Positions 1 through 11,438 are shown, counted from the first letter of the stretch. The stretch is DNA of 64,000 bases from Trichosphaerium sp. ATCC 40318 (GCA_038496445.1 JALMLS010000578.1:496001-560000); one strand, 5' to 3'. Program-made: numbers and translations. Notes: generated from the sequence alone by a model not told the origin.

Positions 1-341
1 GTCGTAAGACTCTGTAATGTGTTTAAAACTGACAAAAGAGAATAGTCTTTGTTGAATGCAAAGAAATCACGTGTTGACATTTCGCCAAAAGTAAATATAT
101 AAGAAAGAGCGTACAAAGGAAGTTTTGTAAAACCTTTCACGGTGTTTTTATTCAGCATTTGTTAAACAATAAAAACGTTTCTCCTACAGTGCGTATATAA
201 AGGTACTAACTATTTTATTCTTTTACATGTGCCTGCAGTTCTTATGACCAACCACTGCTTTACGGGATTAAATACTCTGTTATCACTCGATTCTTGTTGT
301 TTCATCTCTCACTGTCTTCAAGAAGGGAATTAAATCGGTAC
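1..341. other. Left-edge spacer, no gene seen
   Basis: AT-rich sequence downstream of the dioxygenase gene that ends at 342. I see no coding-looking exon on either strand. It holds one CACGTG palindrome near position 68 and T-rich tracts. Confidence 0.5.
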
Positions 342-1930
342 CTAGATGAAAAATGTTAAACGATTTTTTTGTTTGTTTTTGTTTGTATTACCTCCTGTTC
401 CAGCCTCTTTTGTTTGTTTTTTTGCTTTCTTAGAAGGTATAATTATAAACCTTGCTACTATTTTAATATGATCTGATCTGAACGTAGAAAGAGCTTGTAC
501 ACAACGATTGTATGTGTCTATGAAGTAGTGAAGGAAAGAAACAAAAGAGCTGACACAAAAAATAAAATGTAGGCAAAAAAAGGATACCACTCAAAGCTTT
601 GTGATTTTCATGAGTTGAAATGTACGTTTGTAATGATGGTGTGAAGCTTCTAATGTATTTCACGAAGTCTCTGTGTTCAGGTGTAGTATATTTTTCATGC
701 ATTTCTTCAAGCCACTCGGACTTATGTTTTATACCAAAGCAAGCATCAAAAGTCTAAAATAGTTCCTGCTTAGTTTCTTCCTTTAAGTTATAAAACCTAC
801 TTGTAGTAGCGCTGATTGTGCAGCACTCCCTCCATAGAATAACTTAGGTTTATCATCAACTCCCTCATAAATCAAACCATCAGGCATTTCTGGATTTGCC
901 TTCCAACCAGCAAGAAACGGACGAACTATGTAAAAAAAAAGTTAAAAAAAGAACCAATAGAGCAAGAATGCTTGCGTGTGTTGTAGAATACATCAGGCGT
1001 TAAATGCTCCGGCATACGCGCAAAAACCTTTGTAATTATTTCCAGAATATCAGTAAGCGCTTCCATATGAGATACTATAACATCTGTGGCAGCTCCTAAA
1101 CACAAACTAAGTTTTTCTAAAACTCCAAACAAGCCCATGTTTTACCGTCTCTAATACCATGTAACATCTCAGTAATTATTTTACAAGCAGGTCCTCCTTT
1201 AGCTTCTATCTCTACAGTAACTAAAAAGAACCATTTTTCGCCTTCTGAACTAAAACAAGAGTAAGAAAAAACTAAGAAACAAAAAACCGTCTAAAAAACA
1301 AGTACAGCAAGAATCCGTTCGGCATGTCAATGTTACCAAGGTAAGGAGGTTTGTTTGCGTCGAGAAGTCTGTAATTATTACAGACAAGTGATCCATGACT
1401 TATTATAGGTGTCCTATTTAACTTACCAGCTACTTTACACCAAGGTACTGCAATACCCTTGAAAAGAGAAAAACGTTAAGTGAATGAGAAAAAAAAGATA
1501 ATGGTCATTGTACTTTAGGTAATTTCGCAAGAGGTTTTTGAGAAATGTCTCCAGCTACGTAAGCATGTGCTATTAATGCCAGCAAGAGTAATGCACGTTC
1601 CAAATGAGCCTTTTAAACCAAAGTTAGAAAGGAAAACATTACAAAAACAAGCAAAAAGCGTTATAATTGATCTAACGTAGTTTAATAATACCGAAACTGG
1701 CGTCATTGTATTTAACGTACTTTGTCAGTTAATGTTTCGACGTCTAAAGGCTCTAGTTTATCTACAATCGCTCTCAAACTGCGCTCTTGTATCAATGTAG
1801 GCAAATTGTTTGCTATTTCTTCCCAAGCTGTATAAGGTGTAGATAGACGCTCTATTGGTGGCGGAAAACGTAGAAATCCATACAAAGGACTTATATCGTA
1901 TGTTGATAGCACTTTAGCTGCTTCTGTCAT
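342..1930 (-). CDS. IDO: Indoleamine 2,3-dioxygenase
   Basis: Heme enzyme that opens the indole ring of L-tryptophan to N-formylkynurenine, the first step of the kynurenine route. Reading the minus strand through about eight short exons gives roughly 400 residues with the family landmarks in order: YDISPLYGFL and PYTAWEEIANNLP near the N-terminus, a helix with AHAYVAGD, AVPWCKVAGKLNR followed by ISHGSLVCNNYRLLD, VRPFLAGWK, GGSAAQSALLQTFDACFGI, and FRSDHIKIVARFI, which carries the expected proximal heme histidine. The start is taken at 1928-1930 (MTEAAKVLS), where similarity begins; the open frame extends slightly further up. The last intron (587 to 518) joins with correct phase to give SDTYNRCVQAL. 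The Lys/Thr-rich tail after ARFIIIPS is not family-typical. The gene looks intact. A heat-shock-element-like palindrome lies about 60 bases upstream. Confidence 0.93.
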
Positions 1931-2373
1931 TGAGTTGATTTTTCTTCTGAAAAAGTTTGAACTATTGTCTTTCTGGAGATGCACAAGTTTCTGGAACGTT
2001 CCAGAATTCCAGACGGTTCATAACTTCTGGTATTTCTGGAAACTTATAGTACATGTGGAAAAGTATGTGTCAATAGAAAATTCCAAGTGCCACTTAGTAG
2101 CTCAGTTTCCAGAACAGATGGTGCCCACCTTGCTTGTGAAGTTATTGTATAACGTCAAGGCTGCCGCAACCCTTAATGAACCACTTAACTTTGTTAAACA
2201 CCCACCCAATATGCCTAAAAGTTCGTGTCGTAAAGCTGTCGACATACCGTCTGCGTGGCAAAGACACAAGTGGCAAAGTGAGTACTATCAACAGTCTCTG
2301 GCGCAAGTTTACATTGACTACACTTTTTGGGTGTAAGCAGTTTATTCAATCAATCTTTCATCAAAGATGTGAG
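1931..2373. other. Spacer upstream of the dioxygenase gene
   Basis: Contains the HSE-like palindrome and probably the dioxygenase promoter. An open frame of 133 codons on the plus strand crosses it, but it has no recognisable domain and overlaps the palindrome, so I treat it as chance. Confidence 0.5.
1989..2006. promoter_or_regulatory. Heat-shock-element-like 18-bp palindrome
   Basis: Four alternating TTC/GAA blocks with perfect 5-base register (TTC at 1989, GAA at 1994, TTC at 1999, GAA at 2004) form an exact palindrome. A further TTCTGG..TTCTGGAA stretch lies near 2034-2042. This is the consensus binding arrangement for trimeric heat-shock factors. It sits 59 bases above the dioxygenase start codon. 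The binding role is inferred. Confidence 0.6.
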
Positions 2374-4364
2374 TTAACCTTTAGATATTTGTTTACAAAC
2401 TTCTGGTTCATCTGATGCACTGGCAAGTTTATGTATCGTGTTGTCCTTTCCTCCTGAAGTTACAGCACCTACAGAATAAATTGTGGCTCCTGTAGTATGA
2501 GATCCAATCTTAACAGGTTGAGGAGTCAAGTTGCAAAGCAACAAGTTGTTTGTTGTGCAAGAGTCTCCAGTTTTGACGTAAAGTGTCTTCTTTGGGTGAA
2601 GTTCTTTTGACCAAAGCCTGATACGGTGATCATTTCCTTCTATAATTGCTAAAGCATCACCTTGGCGATTATACTCTTCTGGCTCGATGACTTCAATATC
2701 TGCCAAAACGTCGCTCATTTGTGCACCACTATTGTTGTAAGTATAGAAATCTTTGGCTTATTTAGACACTCTGGCGTACCTTTGACATGTTCTTCCAATA
2801 TGGAGTACCGTAATATACGCTGGATCACCTGATGAAGCAGTTATCCTCGAACCTATAAACGTAGTGATAAGAAAGAAGAAACCGCTTAAAAGGATTACCT
2901 GAAGAGAGTGTAAATGAGGTTGCATCATCGTCTCCATTTGTGCTGCTTCCCCAAGATCCAGCACATGCCTCTTGACCGTGACCAGCAACACCTCTAACAT
3001 GAACGTTTGAAGCGATCGTTGGTCCTGTTGCTTGATCGTTTACAATGCCACCACGTGATGCAGTAACGTTAGAATTTAGTACTGTAACTTTTCCGATCTT
3101 CTCATTTGGAGTACTGTAGGATCCGTAACCTCTTAATCCGTTCTCGGTCAAGGTGAATTGAAATCCTTGTCGAATTGGACAAAAGCTTGTATTGGATCCC
3201 ATATCTTGACATCTGTTGAGCAACGTTGGTGTTTTGCAGTGTGCCTCGTTGTTTCTGTAAGATGAACATCGAAGCTTTGGTGCGTCAGATGTAAACATCT
3301 CTTCGAAAACACTACCATCAGCGCTGCCTGAAACTTGTAAGAAAACACTGTTTCTTGATAGCTTTGAAAGTACTTGCCTCTATAGATTTGATGGTTATAC
3401 TCTACAACCCATTCAACACCGTTTCTATCCTTCCCAGAAATACCGTTCTTGAGTAGATCTTGTGTACTCCTTGACTCTGCTGCAATCACAGTATCTTTGA
3501 TCAAAAGGTCATCAGTGTTTCCTTGAAAAGCGACATTATGGCCAAGCGATGATTGGTCAATAAACGCATTGGACAATGTGCAGCGTGTGCAGTTGATGAA
3601 GATTATAGTAGATTTTTTAGAGAGCTTAACGCAAGGAATTACTGTAGTTGATGATCCCGTTTTTCCGTAAATTGCACCAAAGCCATATGGCAAGCTTCCA
3701 CGTGTATGAAACTTAGCGTTCTGAATTGTATTATCTGTGCCCGTCATCTTCCAAACCATACCGCCTACGAGATTTATAGGTTAGCATTGTCAAGTTTGGT
3801 GTCAAGAACTCGTGTCACGTGACAAAAAAAAAAAAAAAAAAGTGCTCGGAATTTTCGGTATGGAAAAATAATTTCTCCTTAACACGCGAATATAATCGTA
3901 CCGTCGTTGAACACGCCATAGGCACCAGTGGATATTGGCATATCTATCCATGTAAAACCCGACAAGGTGTTGTTTTTACCGCCTAATAAGTTGATAATAC
4001 CATGAACGCTTCCAGGGAAATGCTCGTGTAAAGCAGTATCAAACTCAAAAGTAACACCAGTAAAGTCGTAGAAATTGTTCTCTCCAGTAAAACCAAAGAC
4101 GCCAGGCCACTCTTTTGGGTAGTTGCCATCATAAAGCGAACTATCAATTTTGTATGTACCAGCTTCCAAAACCACGTGAGAATTGTGTGCCGTTTGATAT
4201 TTCAATAGATCTTTCAAACTCGATAGGCAAACGCTCGTTTTAGGATTACAGGCGCCTCTGCACACACAAAGTAGGCCAACAACGGATAATAATACAAAAA
4301 CCTGTTCGCTTGCGTTAAAATTAATCTAGATAGATGTCACACGTACTTGTAGGATGCGACGCAT
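2374..4364 (-). CDS. Secreted parallel beta-helix protein (pectate-lyase-fold-like)
   Basis: About 600 residues over six or so exons. Exon 1 is only ATG plus five codons (MRRILQ, ATG at 4362-4364); the next begins VFVLLSVVGLLCVC, so the signal peptide is split by the first intron. The mature part has repeated short beta-strand patterns with Asn/Gly/Thr-rich turns, for example NNFYDFTGVTFEFD, NNTLSGFTWIDMP, TDNTIQNAKFHTRG and CTRCTLSNAFIDQSS, typical of right-handed beta-helix carbohydrate-active proteins. Cysteines are frequent, as expected for an exported protein. I cannot name catalytic residues or a substrate, so lyase, hydrolase or purely structural roles remain open. The C-terminal exon (2374 to about 2735) is a separate beta-rich region with DIEVIEPEEYNRQGDA. 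An unusual poly-A tract lies in the intron near 3823-3841. Confidence 0.72.
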
Positions 4365-4668
4365 TGTATAACGTTGTACTACAACAGTTAGACTGTATTC
4401 TAAACTGGTGTTGACCAGCATCTTACTCAACGTGCTATTCTGTGAAAACATCAACCAGTAGGTGTCATATAACCGGAGTTTACTACCGTATCCGCTGTGT
4501 GTCTTTTTATCTATTAAATGGGTGCATACTTCGTAACGTTCTTGGATGGTTAAGTTGTATTTTCAAATTGTGTTTTCAACGTCACCTAAAAATAACGATC
4601 AGAAACAGGTGAAAGCGCAACCGGCTACGCGTAAGGACAGAGAATAGACGGAAATTACTATTAATACA
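4365..4668. other. Divergent spacer between beta-helix gene and membrane-protein gene A
   Basis: No gene seen. It should hold both promoters, since the genes on either side start outward from it. Its last part resembles sequence upstream of paralogue B near 8620-8715, so the duplication included 5' flank. Confidence 0.5.
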
Positions 4669-5283
4669 ATGGCAAAAATAAGTATTCAAACTAGCAGCGT
4701 AATAAGAGGTTTAATTGCCGGGATAGCATTGGGATTGATAAATGTAGCGTTATGGTACCACTGTTGTATTATGAATACAGTTTTTTGACTAACATGTTGT
4801 TTTTTAGGCTTATAGTTGGCAGTGATCGTCTAACCAACATCTTTTCTTTGTATCACATGATTTTATTGTTTGCTTATGAACAAGGGCTTGTTTTCTACTT
4901 TATAGGGTTAAATTTGGACGAGGTACGTGTCTATTGTTTTGCTCGCTAGAAAAAGCGCCTACATCTTTGAAAGCATAATAAAAACAAACACCTACATGTT
5001 TTGATTAAGTCACGTCTAGAATGTACGCTGTGATTGGTCGTATCTTTATTTTGGAATACCAATGGGACTATTGACTATTATGGTGCCTTTCTTCTTATTG
5101 TCAGGATTGGTGTATGTTGGAATTTACATGATCTTTCTCCCTTTTGCGACATTAGCACTTCTTTTAGTTGGATACGTACCTTTTGTTTTTACTCTGTGTT
5201 ATCATGTGGTCTTTCCTGCTTGTTATTTCATTGAAGAACCAATATATCAAGCTATAAGGAAAATGGGTGTAAAACTGTACTAG
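4669..5283 (+). CDS. Small multi-pass membrane protein, paralogue A
   Basis: Three exons give about 150 residues. Exon 1 starts at 4669 (MAKISIQ) and contains the hydrophobic stretch GLIAGIALGLINVAL. It ends TTATG before a GTACC donor at about 4754 and joins in phase to exon 2 (LIVGSD...SLYHMILLFAYEQGLVFYFIG). A second intron joins to exon 3 (YLYFGIPMGLLTIMVPFF...), which ends EEPIYQAIRKMGVKLY at 5283. Three to four membrane helices are predicted by eye. I do not recognise the family. A close paralogue lies at 8716-9268, with the last exon nearly identical. Confidence 0.7.
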
Positions 5284-5620
5284 AAATATTGTCACAACAA
5301 AATTATATAAAGCAATCTCCTTCACGGTGTTATTAGGATGGACTATCCACGCAAGTTTGAAGACCATGATTGATTAGCCAAGTTATACCCAGTGCCTCAA
5401 CATCATCTTTTGTAATAGCAGACTCAAATTGGTAAGTTGAATAGACTAGCAAATTAATTGTCCGTTTCATTCAAGTTTGGCAAAAGTATCAAACTGTTAG
5501 ATGTAAAAAATAACTCTTGTAAGATAAAGCTGGTTCAAAATTTATTTGAATTACATGTAATTGAGTGACCGAATACAGTATGGCATCATAGTGCTGCATG
5601 GTATGTGGGAAGTGTACCCT
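5284..5620. other. Convergent spacer, no gene seen
   Basis: 3' flanks of paralogue A (plus) and the 157-residue unknown (minus). Nothing else recognised. Confidence 0.45.
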
Positions 5621-6094
5621 TTATCCCAATACACTATCGACTATCTCAATCTCCCAGGCAGCCAAGGAATTGTCGCCAACACAAATACCCTTTGGTTTTT
5701 TGTTTACGGGGTGATTCAAAGAGTTGGAATTATAACCCAATGTACCATTGCTTTTGATAGACCATCCACTTATCACAATATTAGGTATATCAAACTTGTT
5801 GGTCTTGTAATACTTATCACCAAAATCCTTTGCAAGCTGCATATGTGCTGTGTTGCCTCCTTTAGGTTTATAGTCTACACCCATAGCCAGAATGATTATG
5901 TTTGGTAAGTAGATTGTAATGCCGGTGTATCCACCTTTGCGGTTTGGAGGCTTTTTCTTGGCGTGGGTTTTTCCTTCAAGGTAAACTGATATGGTATTCG
6001 TTTTTGGTGATATATCGAAATTTCCTTTAGGTTGAATGTCTTTGAACTTGTCTGATTTGAGGTGGTCTAGAAGTTTTTGTTTGTCTTTGCCCAT
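5621..6094 (-). CDS. Uncharacterised 157-residue protein, single exon
   Basis: Uninterrupted frame from ATG at 6092-6094 to a stop at 5621, starting MGKDKQKLLDHLKSDKF. It is rich in Lys, Asn and Gly, with YTGITIYLPNIIILAMGVDYKP and GNTAHMQLAKDFGDKYYK as the most ordered-looking parts. No signal peptide, no membrane helix and no family I recognise. The alternation of short beta-like stretches suggests a small globular domain. The opposite strand has a 115-codon frame over the same place that looks like a shadow. The lack of introns is unusual here but is shared by a few other short genes. Confidence 0.55.
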   Translation of the reverse strand: MGKDKQKLLDHLKSDKFKDIQPKGNFDISPKTNTISVYLEGKTHAKKKPPNRKGGYTGITIYLPNIIILAMGVDYKPKGGNTAHMQLAKDFGDKYYKTNKFDIPNIVISGWSIKSNGTLGYNSNSLNHPVNKKPKGICVGDNSLAAWEIEIVDSVLG

Positions 6095-6264
6095 CGTTTA
6101 AATGTTAAGAAGTTGTTGCTTTGTATTGGTTGTTTGAAGAATTATTTAATTGTTGTATAACCCTAAGTTGTTTGATAGTTAAGTCATTAACGGGAAAATA
6201 TATCATGTGGTATTCACGTGGTTCAAAAAAACAAAAAAGTGACGATAACCGATCGAATTTTATC

Positions 6265-6570
6265 TTAAACACCTACTAAGCGTACCGGAACCAAAAGTAG
6301 CAGATTGTTGCGGTAATAATTTGTCCCTTTTGCTGAATAACCGCAAAAATGTTTCGCCGGCACGTTTTCTTTGTTTACATCACTGTTAGATTTCCTCGTC
6401 CGTTTGTAAGCAACCACAGATTTGGAGGAGAGAACCTGTCTCATCCCGGCTTCGACCCTACTGGTCACGTAGCCAGAGACGTTGTCCCATTTATTAGTGG
6501 GACTAGCACCCCTGTGTACATAAAACAATACAAATAAAACTAAAAAACTTTTTTCGCTGTAATCTGTCAT
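6265..6570 (-). CDS. Possible small secreted protein, unknown
   Basis: A 101-codon frame starts MTDYSEKSFLVLFVLFYVHRG, resembling a signal peptide, followed by a basic Ser/Lys-rich stretch (KRTRKSNSDVNKENV) and ending in a hydrophobic run with LLLLVPVRLVGV. I recognise no family. It could be a real exported or tail-anchored peptide, or chance; the main support is the signal-like N-terminus. Confidence 0.3.
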   Translation of the reverse strand: MTDYSEKSFLVLFVLFYVHRGASPTNKWDNVSGYVTSRVEAGMRQVLSSKSVVAYKRTRKSNSDVNKENVPAKHFCGYSAKGTNYYRNNLLLLVPVRLVGV

Positions 6571-8715
6571 TGTTTAGGACTCGCTACTCGCCGAAAGTTG
6601 TTTTCGTTAAACCCTAGTTACTTAAACAACTATACCTCGCTTATCAAACGCCAGTAAAATACAATTTCTACTGTCATAAATTCACGCCGTTTTATCAAAC
6701 GTCATTAGAGAATTTTATTATGTAGTTCCAATTTGGAAAAAAAATCGCCAAGTCCTTAGCAGTAAACAATAACGTGAATTTGTTTTTTGCACATTATCTA
6801 CTATATGTTGGGCATATTCGGTTATAATTAGAGCGTTCAAAATTATCGTGCAATATCTCCATGAGTCAGTTAAGGTTTGACATGTGATTTTTACAAATTA
6901 TAGGCAAAAAGTCTCATCCCCTGATGTCACCGGTTCCATAATAGTCATTTAAAAAGCTCCAATCAATTGCCTTGTACATTGTAGTATCATTGGAAGGAGT
7001 TTGGCTAGCAATAAAGCTATCCAATTGCCCAAAATTGAAAGTTTTTTGGCTGTTCACTACTTTTTGAACATGTTACTTTAACTCTGTACCCCTTCACATA
7101 CCATTTTTGAATGAAAGCGTGTATATGACGGTATTTTGACATTCTTTGTTTCGGTTTTTTTGTGCTGACCTGTGGCAACTTCTTCAATTGGTTCATTGTA
7201 CTCAAACCCTGAACGCCTGTCCTTGCGTGGGCATGATTTTTGAGTGGTTTGATGGACTGTTTTTGGGGTTTTTTAATTTGAGTTTATAAACGGTTCACTA
7301 GGCCTGAATTTGTCCCTGCTTACCTCACGGGTAGTCATTAATGTGTTATAATAGTTGATGCATTATGGCTGCCGTTTAATGGTTTTGAACATACCGTTAA
7401 CACAACTGCACTTTTGTTTACACAATGACTGCATGCAAATGCTTTTAACCGTGTGCTATGCATGTCCACCAAGCAAAGAAAGCTTCCAATGTGCTATTGG
7501 TTATTTTTTAATTGTACTGTGACTCAAAAGCCTTTAGCAGCCCTTAGGTATTCACAACAGACACAATGTTCCAAGTGAGACATACACTAGTAGTATCAAC
7601 ATTGAAAAGGCATAACAGGAGGAGAAAATAGTATTTTAAAATCTTCTGTGCAAAAATAAATTTTTTTTATGCAAAATCAGAGTTGATTTTTTTTGACGTT
7701 CAAAGTCAAAAAAGCACAATTCAAACAGTTAAAACATGATCCCCACGCGTGTGTGCGTGTATAAAAGAAGTGGAACTGCTTAATAAAATTCTCTCTATCG
7801 TTCCAATACTCTACGCAGTTACTGACACAAAATTCTTTTTTCCACGAAATAAAACCTTCTCAAAGTGTTACTTTGCAATTGTTTGTACTCCTATCCTATT
7901 AACACAATTATATTGTATGCTAGTCAGCGACTTGATATCCCCTTTGTATGTTATTAACGAGTAAGCAGACGAGTTGATAGTGTACACAAGCCAATACCTT
8001 AATACCTGAGTCTGCTTGTGATGACCTAAGAAGTCAATAGTGAACACCAGCTAACAACTAGACTTGAACCGTCACCAGGCAAAAAAACCCAAGTTGCTAT
8101 CATGTACACCAGCCACTTCTTGATACCTGAATTGAGACACAGAGCTGTAAGTGTATGAAGTATCAAGTTACAGTTTGATGTATTCCTTTGTCCAATGGAA
8201 ATAGGTAATGCATTATTTGGCACTAGTGGCTATTGATACACGGTCACATGACAGGTGCACGGTCTCTTTGGAAAAGGCCATCTTTAAGACGAACAACTTC
8301 TGTACATTCCATGGAATTTCAGTCGTTTGGGAGTATTTAGACTAACTATAACGCCGAGATTCACATAGCTACAAGAATGTAAGAATATGGCAACCAACGA
8401 TAAGTATGGCAGACCAAAATTAGAAGACATCGCCGAGAACGCTAAACCGGAACTCGACAACTTGGAAGATATAACTAACTTGACTGTGGGTTGCGTTTGA
8501 GCCAACGAGGCATTGGTCTTCCTCCAAACTAGTCTAGCTTACTCAATTCCGTTGGCTATTCTAAAGATTCGTCTCATTAAGTCAGCGTTCTTTGAATGGT
8601 ATTAAGAAGTTGTTTGTTCAACGTCAGCAAAAAATAACAAGCTGAAACAGGTGAAAAGCACAACCACCAACGCATAAGGATACAGAATTAAGACAACAAC
8701 TAATCAAAGAGAAAA
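6571..8715. other. Long AT-rich spacer
   Basis: No convincing gene over about 2.1 kb. Short frames (for example a 59-residue basic one on the minus strand ending at 7017, and a 36-codon plus-strand one near 8390) have no domain or splice support. Weak direct similarity recurs around 7976-8135 (variants of GTGTACACAAGCCA and TTGATACCTGA). The final 100 bases resemble the 5' flank of paralogue A. Confidence 0.5.
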
Positions 8716-9268
8716 ATGAATATTCAGTTTAGCAGCACAATAAGAGGCTTTATTGCCGGGATAATATTTGGATTGTTAAATGTAGCGTTATACCATTGTT
8801 GTATTATGAATGTCATCTGTAGTTCTTAACACGTGGGTTTTTTTAGGCTTACTGTTGGCAGTGATCTTCCAACCAACAGATTTTCTTTGTATCACATGAT
8901 TTTATTGTTTGCTTACGAACAAGGGCTCGTTTTCTACTTTATAGGGGATAATTTGGGCAACGTACGTTTTGCAAAGCAACCTGCTTGTTTTCTACTAAGG
9001 TATTTAGAGCCAGCGCAGTGATTTTCCATATCTTTATTTTGGAATACCAATGGGACTATTGACTATTATGGTACCTTTCTTTTCAATGTCAGGATTGGTG
9101 TATGTTGGTATTTACATGATCTTTCTCCCTTTTGCGGTTGCACTTTTTTTCTTGGCTGGTTTTCCTTTGCTTATCGCTCCGTTTTGGTATTTGGCATTAC
9201 CTTTTTGTTATCTCATCGAAGAACCAATATATCAAGCGCTAAGGAAAATGGGTGTAAAACTGTACTAG
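8716..9268 (+). pseudogene. Small membrane protein, paralogue B, first splice donor lost
   Basis: Copy of the gene at 4669-5283 with the same three-exon layout: MNIQFSSTIRGFIAGIIFGLLNVAL, then LTVGSD...FSLYHMILLFAYEQGLVFYFIG, then YLYFGIPMGLLTIMVPFF...IEEPIYQALRKMGVKLY. Intron 2 still splices in phase (donor after 8961, acceptor before 9016). At the exon 1/intron 1 border three bases are missing relative to A, which removes the GT donor; I found no nearby GT that restores frame. Exons 2 and 3 remain open and well conserved, so the loss may be recent or a different first exon may be used. Confidence 0.5.
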
Positions 9269-9486
9269 AAAGTTATTGTGTAATAACAAAGCTATGAAAA
9301 AAGCAACTTCACATTTCTTCTTCGCCTTTGTTAAGACTATTAATGATCAAAGTAAGTTGAAGTGTTTGTAATAAACATATGTACGATATTAGTGAAAGAC
9401 GAAGGAACTAGGGTAGTGGAGAGTAAATTTAATAGCAAATAGCCTATGATGTATTTTTTTATTGTTATTTTTTTTTCCAACACGTG

Positions 9487-11438
9487 TTACAGAACATTGT
9501 TGTTCTTTGCTTTGATGACTTTAATACGTTCCCTTAAACTGAAACCGAGATCTTTTAGCACGTTTTTATCAATTTCATCTATTTTTGCGCCTGCATCATT
9601 CATCAATGCTCCAAGTTCGCTTGCTCTTTTAGTTGCAATGCCCACCTTCACTAATATTGCTGTCCAATCAGTTTCAACAGTGTTAATCGATTTGTTCACA
9701 TGCAGTTGACCGAAAAGCGACTAGTAGACATTAAAATGCTAGTGAAACATAAGAGCAACCTGTCGGAGGTGTACCTTGTTATGGACGCCAGCTGAAAGAA
9801 GTGGTTTGTCAATCCATGATGGTTGATCTAAAACTTCGCTTATATTATCTTCATCAAGCGGTAGAATATACTCTGTTTGCTCATAAGACTACAAATATTT
9901 ATGAGGATCACACCATGTTAAAAATAACTTACTTCAGAATAATGATTTTGTTCTTCAGTTGAAGCTACAGACTCTTCAGAAGAGATGTTTAAATCTTCTT
10001 CATCTGGCGGTGTACTATTATTGCTTGATGTATCCATTAAGAAAAAACTGTTAGCTAAGTCATCTTGGTCACTTGATTCATCAGACTACATTTATTAGCT
10101 GTATATTGGTGTTATGCTAAAAGACATACATTCAAATGTATTTTGCAGTCCTCAAGTACATCCTGAATAATATCACAATGTTCAGGAATATCTCCGAACT
10201 TGGTGTAATCATGATTGGGATCAAGCACAGCTTTTGATAGGTGCTTATGTTTTCGGTCTTCTTTCAACTCACTCATGTGATCTAAAGTACTAACTTGAGG
10301 TCTGATTACCTTAGCAAACAGTTAGTACAAAAGATTACTTGTCAGTACATACTTGATTATGGTTCCTAAAGGTCAATTCTTGTGGTTTTGATTGACCAAA
10401 GATATTGTTACCATCACTGACCAATCTGTAATCATGAGATATTGCCAAGAAATGAAAGTGTTTATTGGCAAACTCACGATATCTTCCAGATAATTTTAAT
10501 GGCTTATTTGATAAGAACGGATCAATCCATTTCCCTTCTCCCCAACCATACAAACGACCTTCATGATCAATCACAAATGATGACTTTAACCCAGCATGGA
10601 CGGATTTGATGTTATCGAGTCCATAAACAATACCCTGGCCATACATGTCATCATTACCCAACCCAAGGCATCCTTTGTAGTTTTTCCCGAATGAAAATAC
10701 TTGTCCTGACTTTAGAAGAACAAGTACGTGCACATCACCAATAGCAATATCAGTTGCATCTTCAATACTTGGAACACGCGAAATTTTCTTTTGCTTCAAG
10801 AACAGCTGTTCATATTTTATTCCATAATGGGTAGTTCCCCAAAGAAATACATGGCCTGTTGATGTTATTGCTCCACTTACAAACGCATTGGTTTCAATTT
10901 TTGTAACATCTTTTAGACTAGGAACACGTGTTGGTGACTTTACTCTATCACTTTCAAATGAATGACCCAATCCATGATTTTCATTATCTCCCCAAGAGTA
11001 GACATGTCCTGATTCTGATAATGCTATACTCACCTTGTAGGCAGTAACTTGAGTGATTCGATCTAGATTGGGAACACGTGTTGGTCTTGTAACAGGTGAC
11101 TTATAATGACCAACACCCAACTCACCACGTAGATTATAACCCCATGAATAAACTACACCATAAGCATCAAGCGCAATACTATGGGAGGACCCAGCAGCAA
11201 TACATACAATACTTATGAGTGAATTTATTGGACAAGCGATAGATCTCGCTTTAGTCTTACGCACTAGTCCATGTAAGTATTGAAACGTTGACTTCTTAGC
11301 TGCGACCAACTGGGAGCTCAAGTTTGAGCCCCAAGTGTAAACATAGCCATCATCTGCGATTGCCATTGAATGGAAGCCACCCACGGCCAAACGATTAATA
11401 TATTGCAAATTTAGCTGAGAAGAGTCTAGTTCAGCCAT
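9487..11438 (-). CDS. RCC1-repeat (beta-propeller) protein with C-terminal SAM-like domain
   Basis: Exon 1 (11438 to 10353) encodes about 360 residues with at least six RCC1 blades, each with the GxVYxWG-type core: DGYVYTWGSN, YGVVYSWGYN, SGHVYSWGDN, TGHVFLWGTT, SGQVFSFGKN, GRLYGWGEG. A stop soon after exon 1 is avoided by an intron (GTATGT...CTAAG, 10352-10310) that joins in phase to VIRPQVSTLDHMSEL. Three more introns lead through an acidic Ser-rich linker (SDESSDQDD, PPDEEDLN) to a final exon (9712-9487) with DWTAILVKVGIATKRASEL, EIDKNVLKDLGFSLRERIKVIKA, which fits a SAM fold (leucine-rich helices, DLGF, final RxKV helix). About 590 residues. RCC1 propellers often act as Ran or chromatin exchange factors or as scaffolds; the partner here is unknown. 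The SAM call is by pattern only. Confidence 0.82.

Noticed and set aside
1935-2336. 133-codon plus-strand frame
   Set aside because: No domain, no splice support, and it overlaps the heat-shock-element-like promoter sequence.
5561-5908. 115-codon plus-strand frame
   Set aside because: Shadow of the 157-residue minus-strand protein, with less coding-like composition.
6605-6620. AAACCCTAG, telomere-like heptamer
   Set aside because: Single occurrence with no tandem array.
7930-8230. Possible direct repeats (GTGTACACAAGCCA and TTGATACCTGA variants)
   Set aside because: Similarity is partial and irregular; no defined unit or boundary, and not CRISPR-like.
9446-9709. 87-codon plus-strand frame
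   Set aside because: Complement of the SAM-like last exon of the RCC1 gene.
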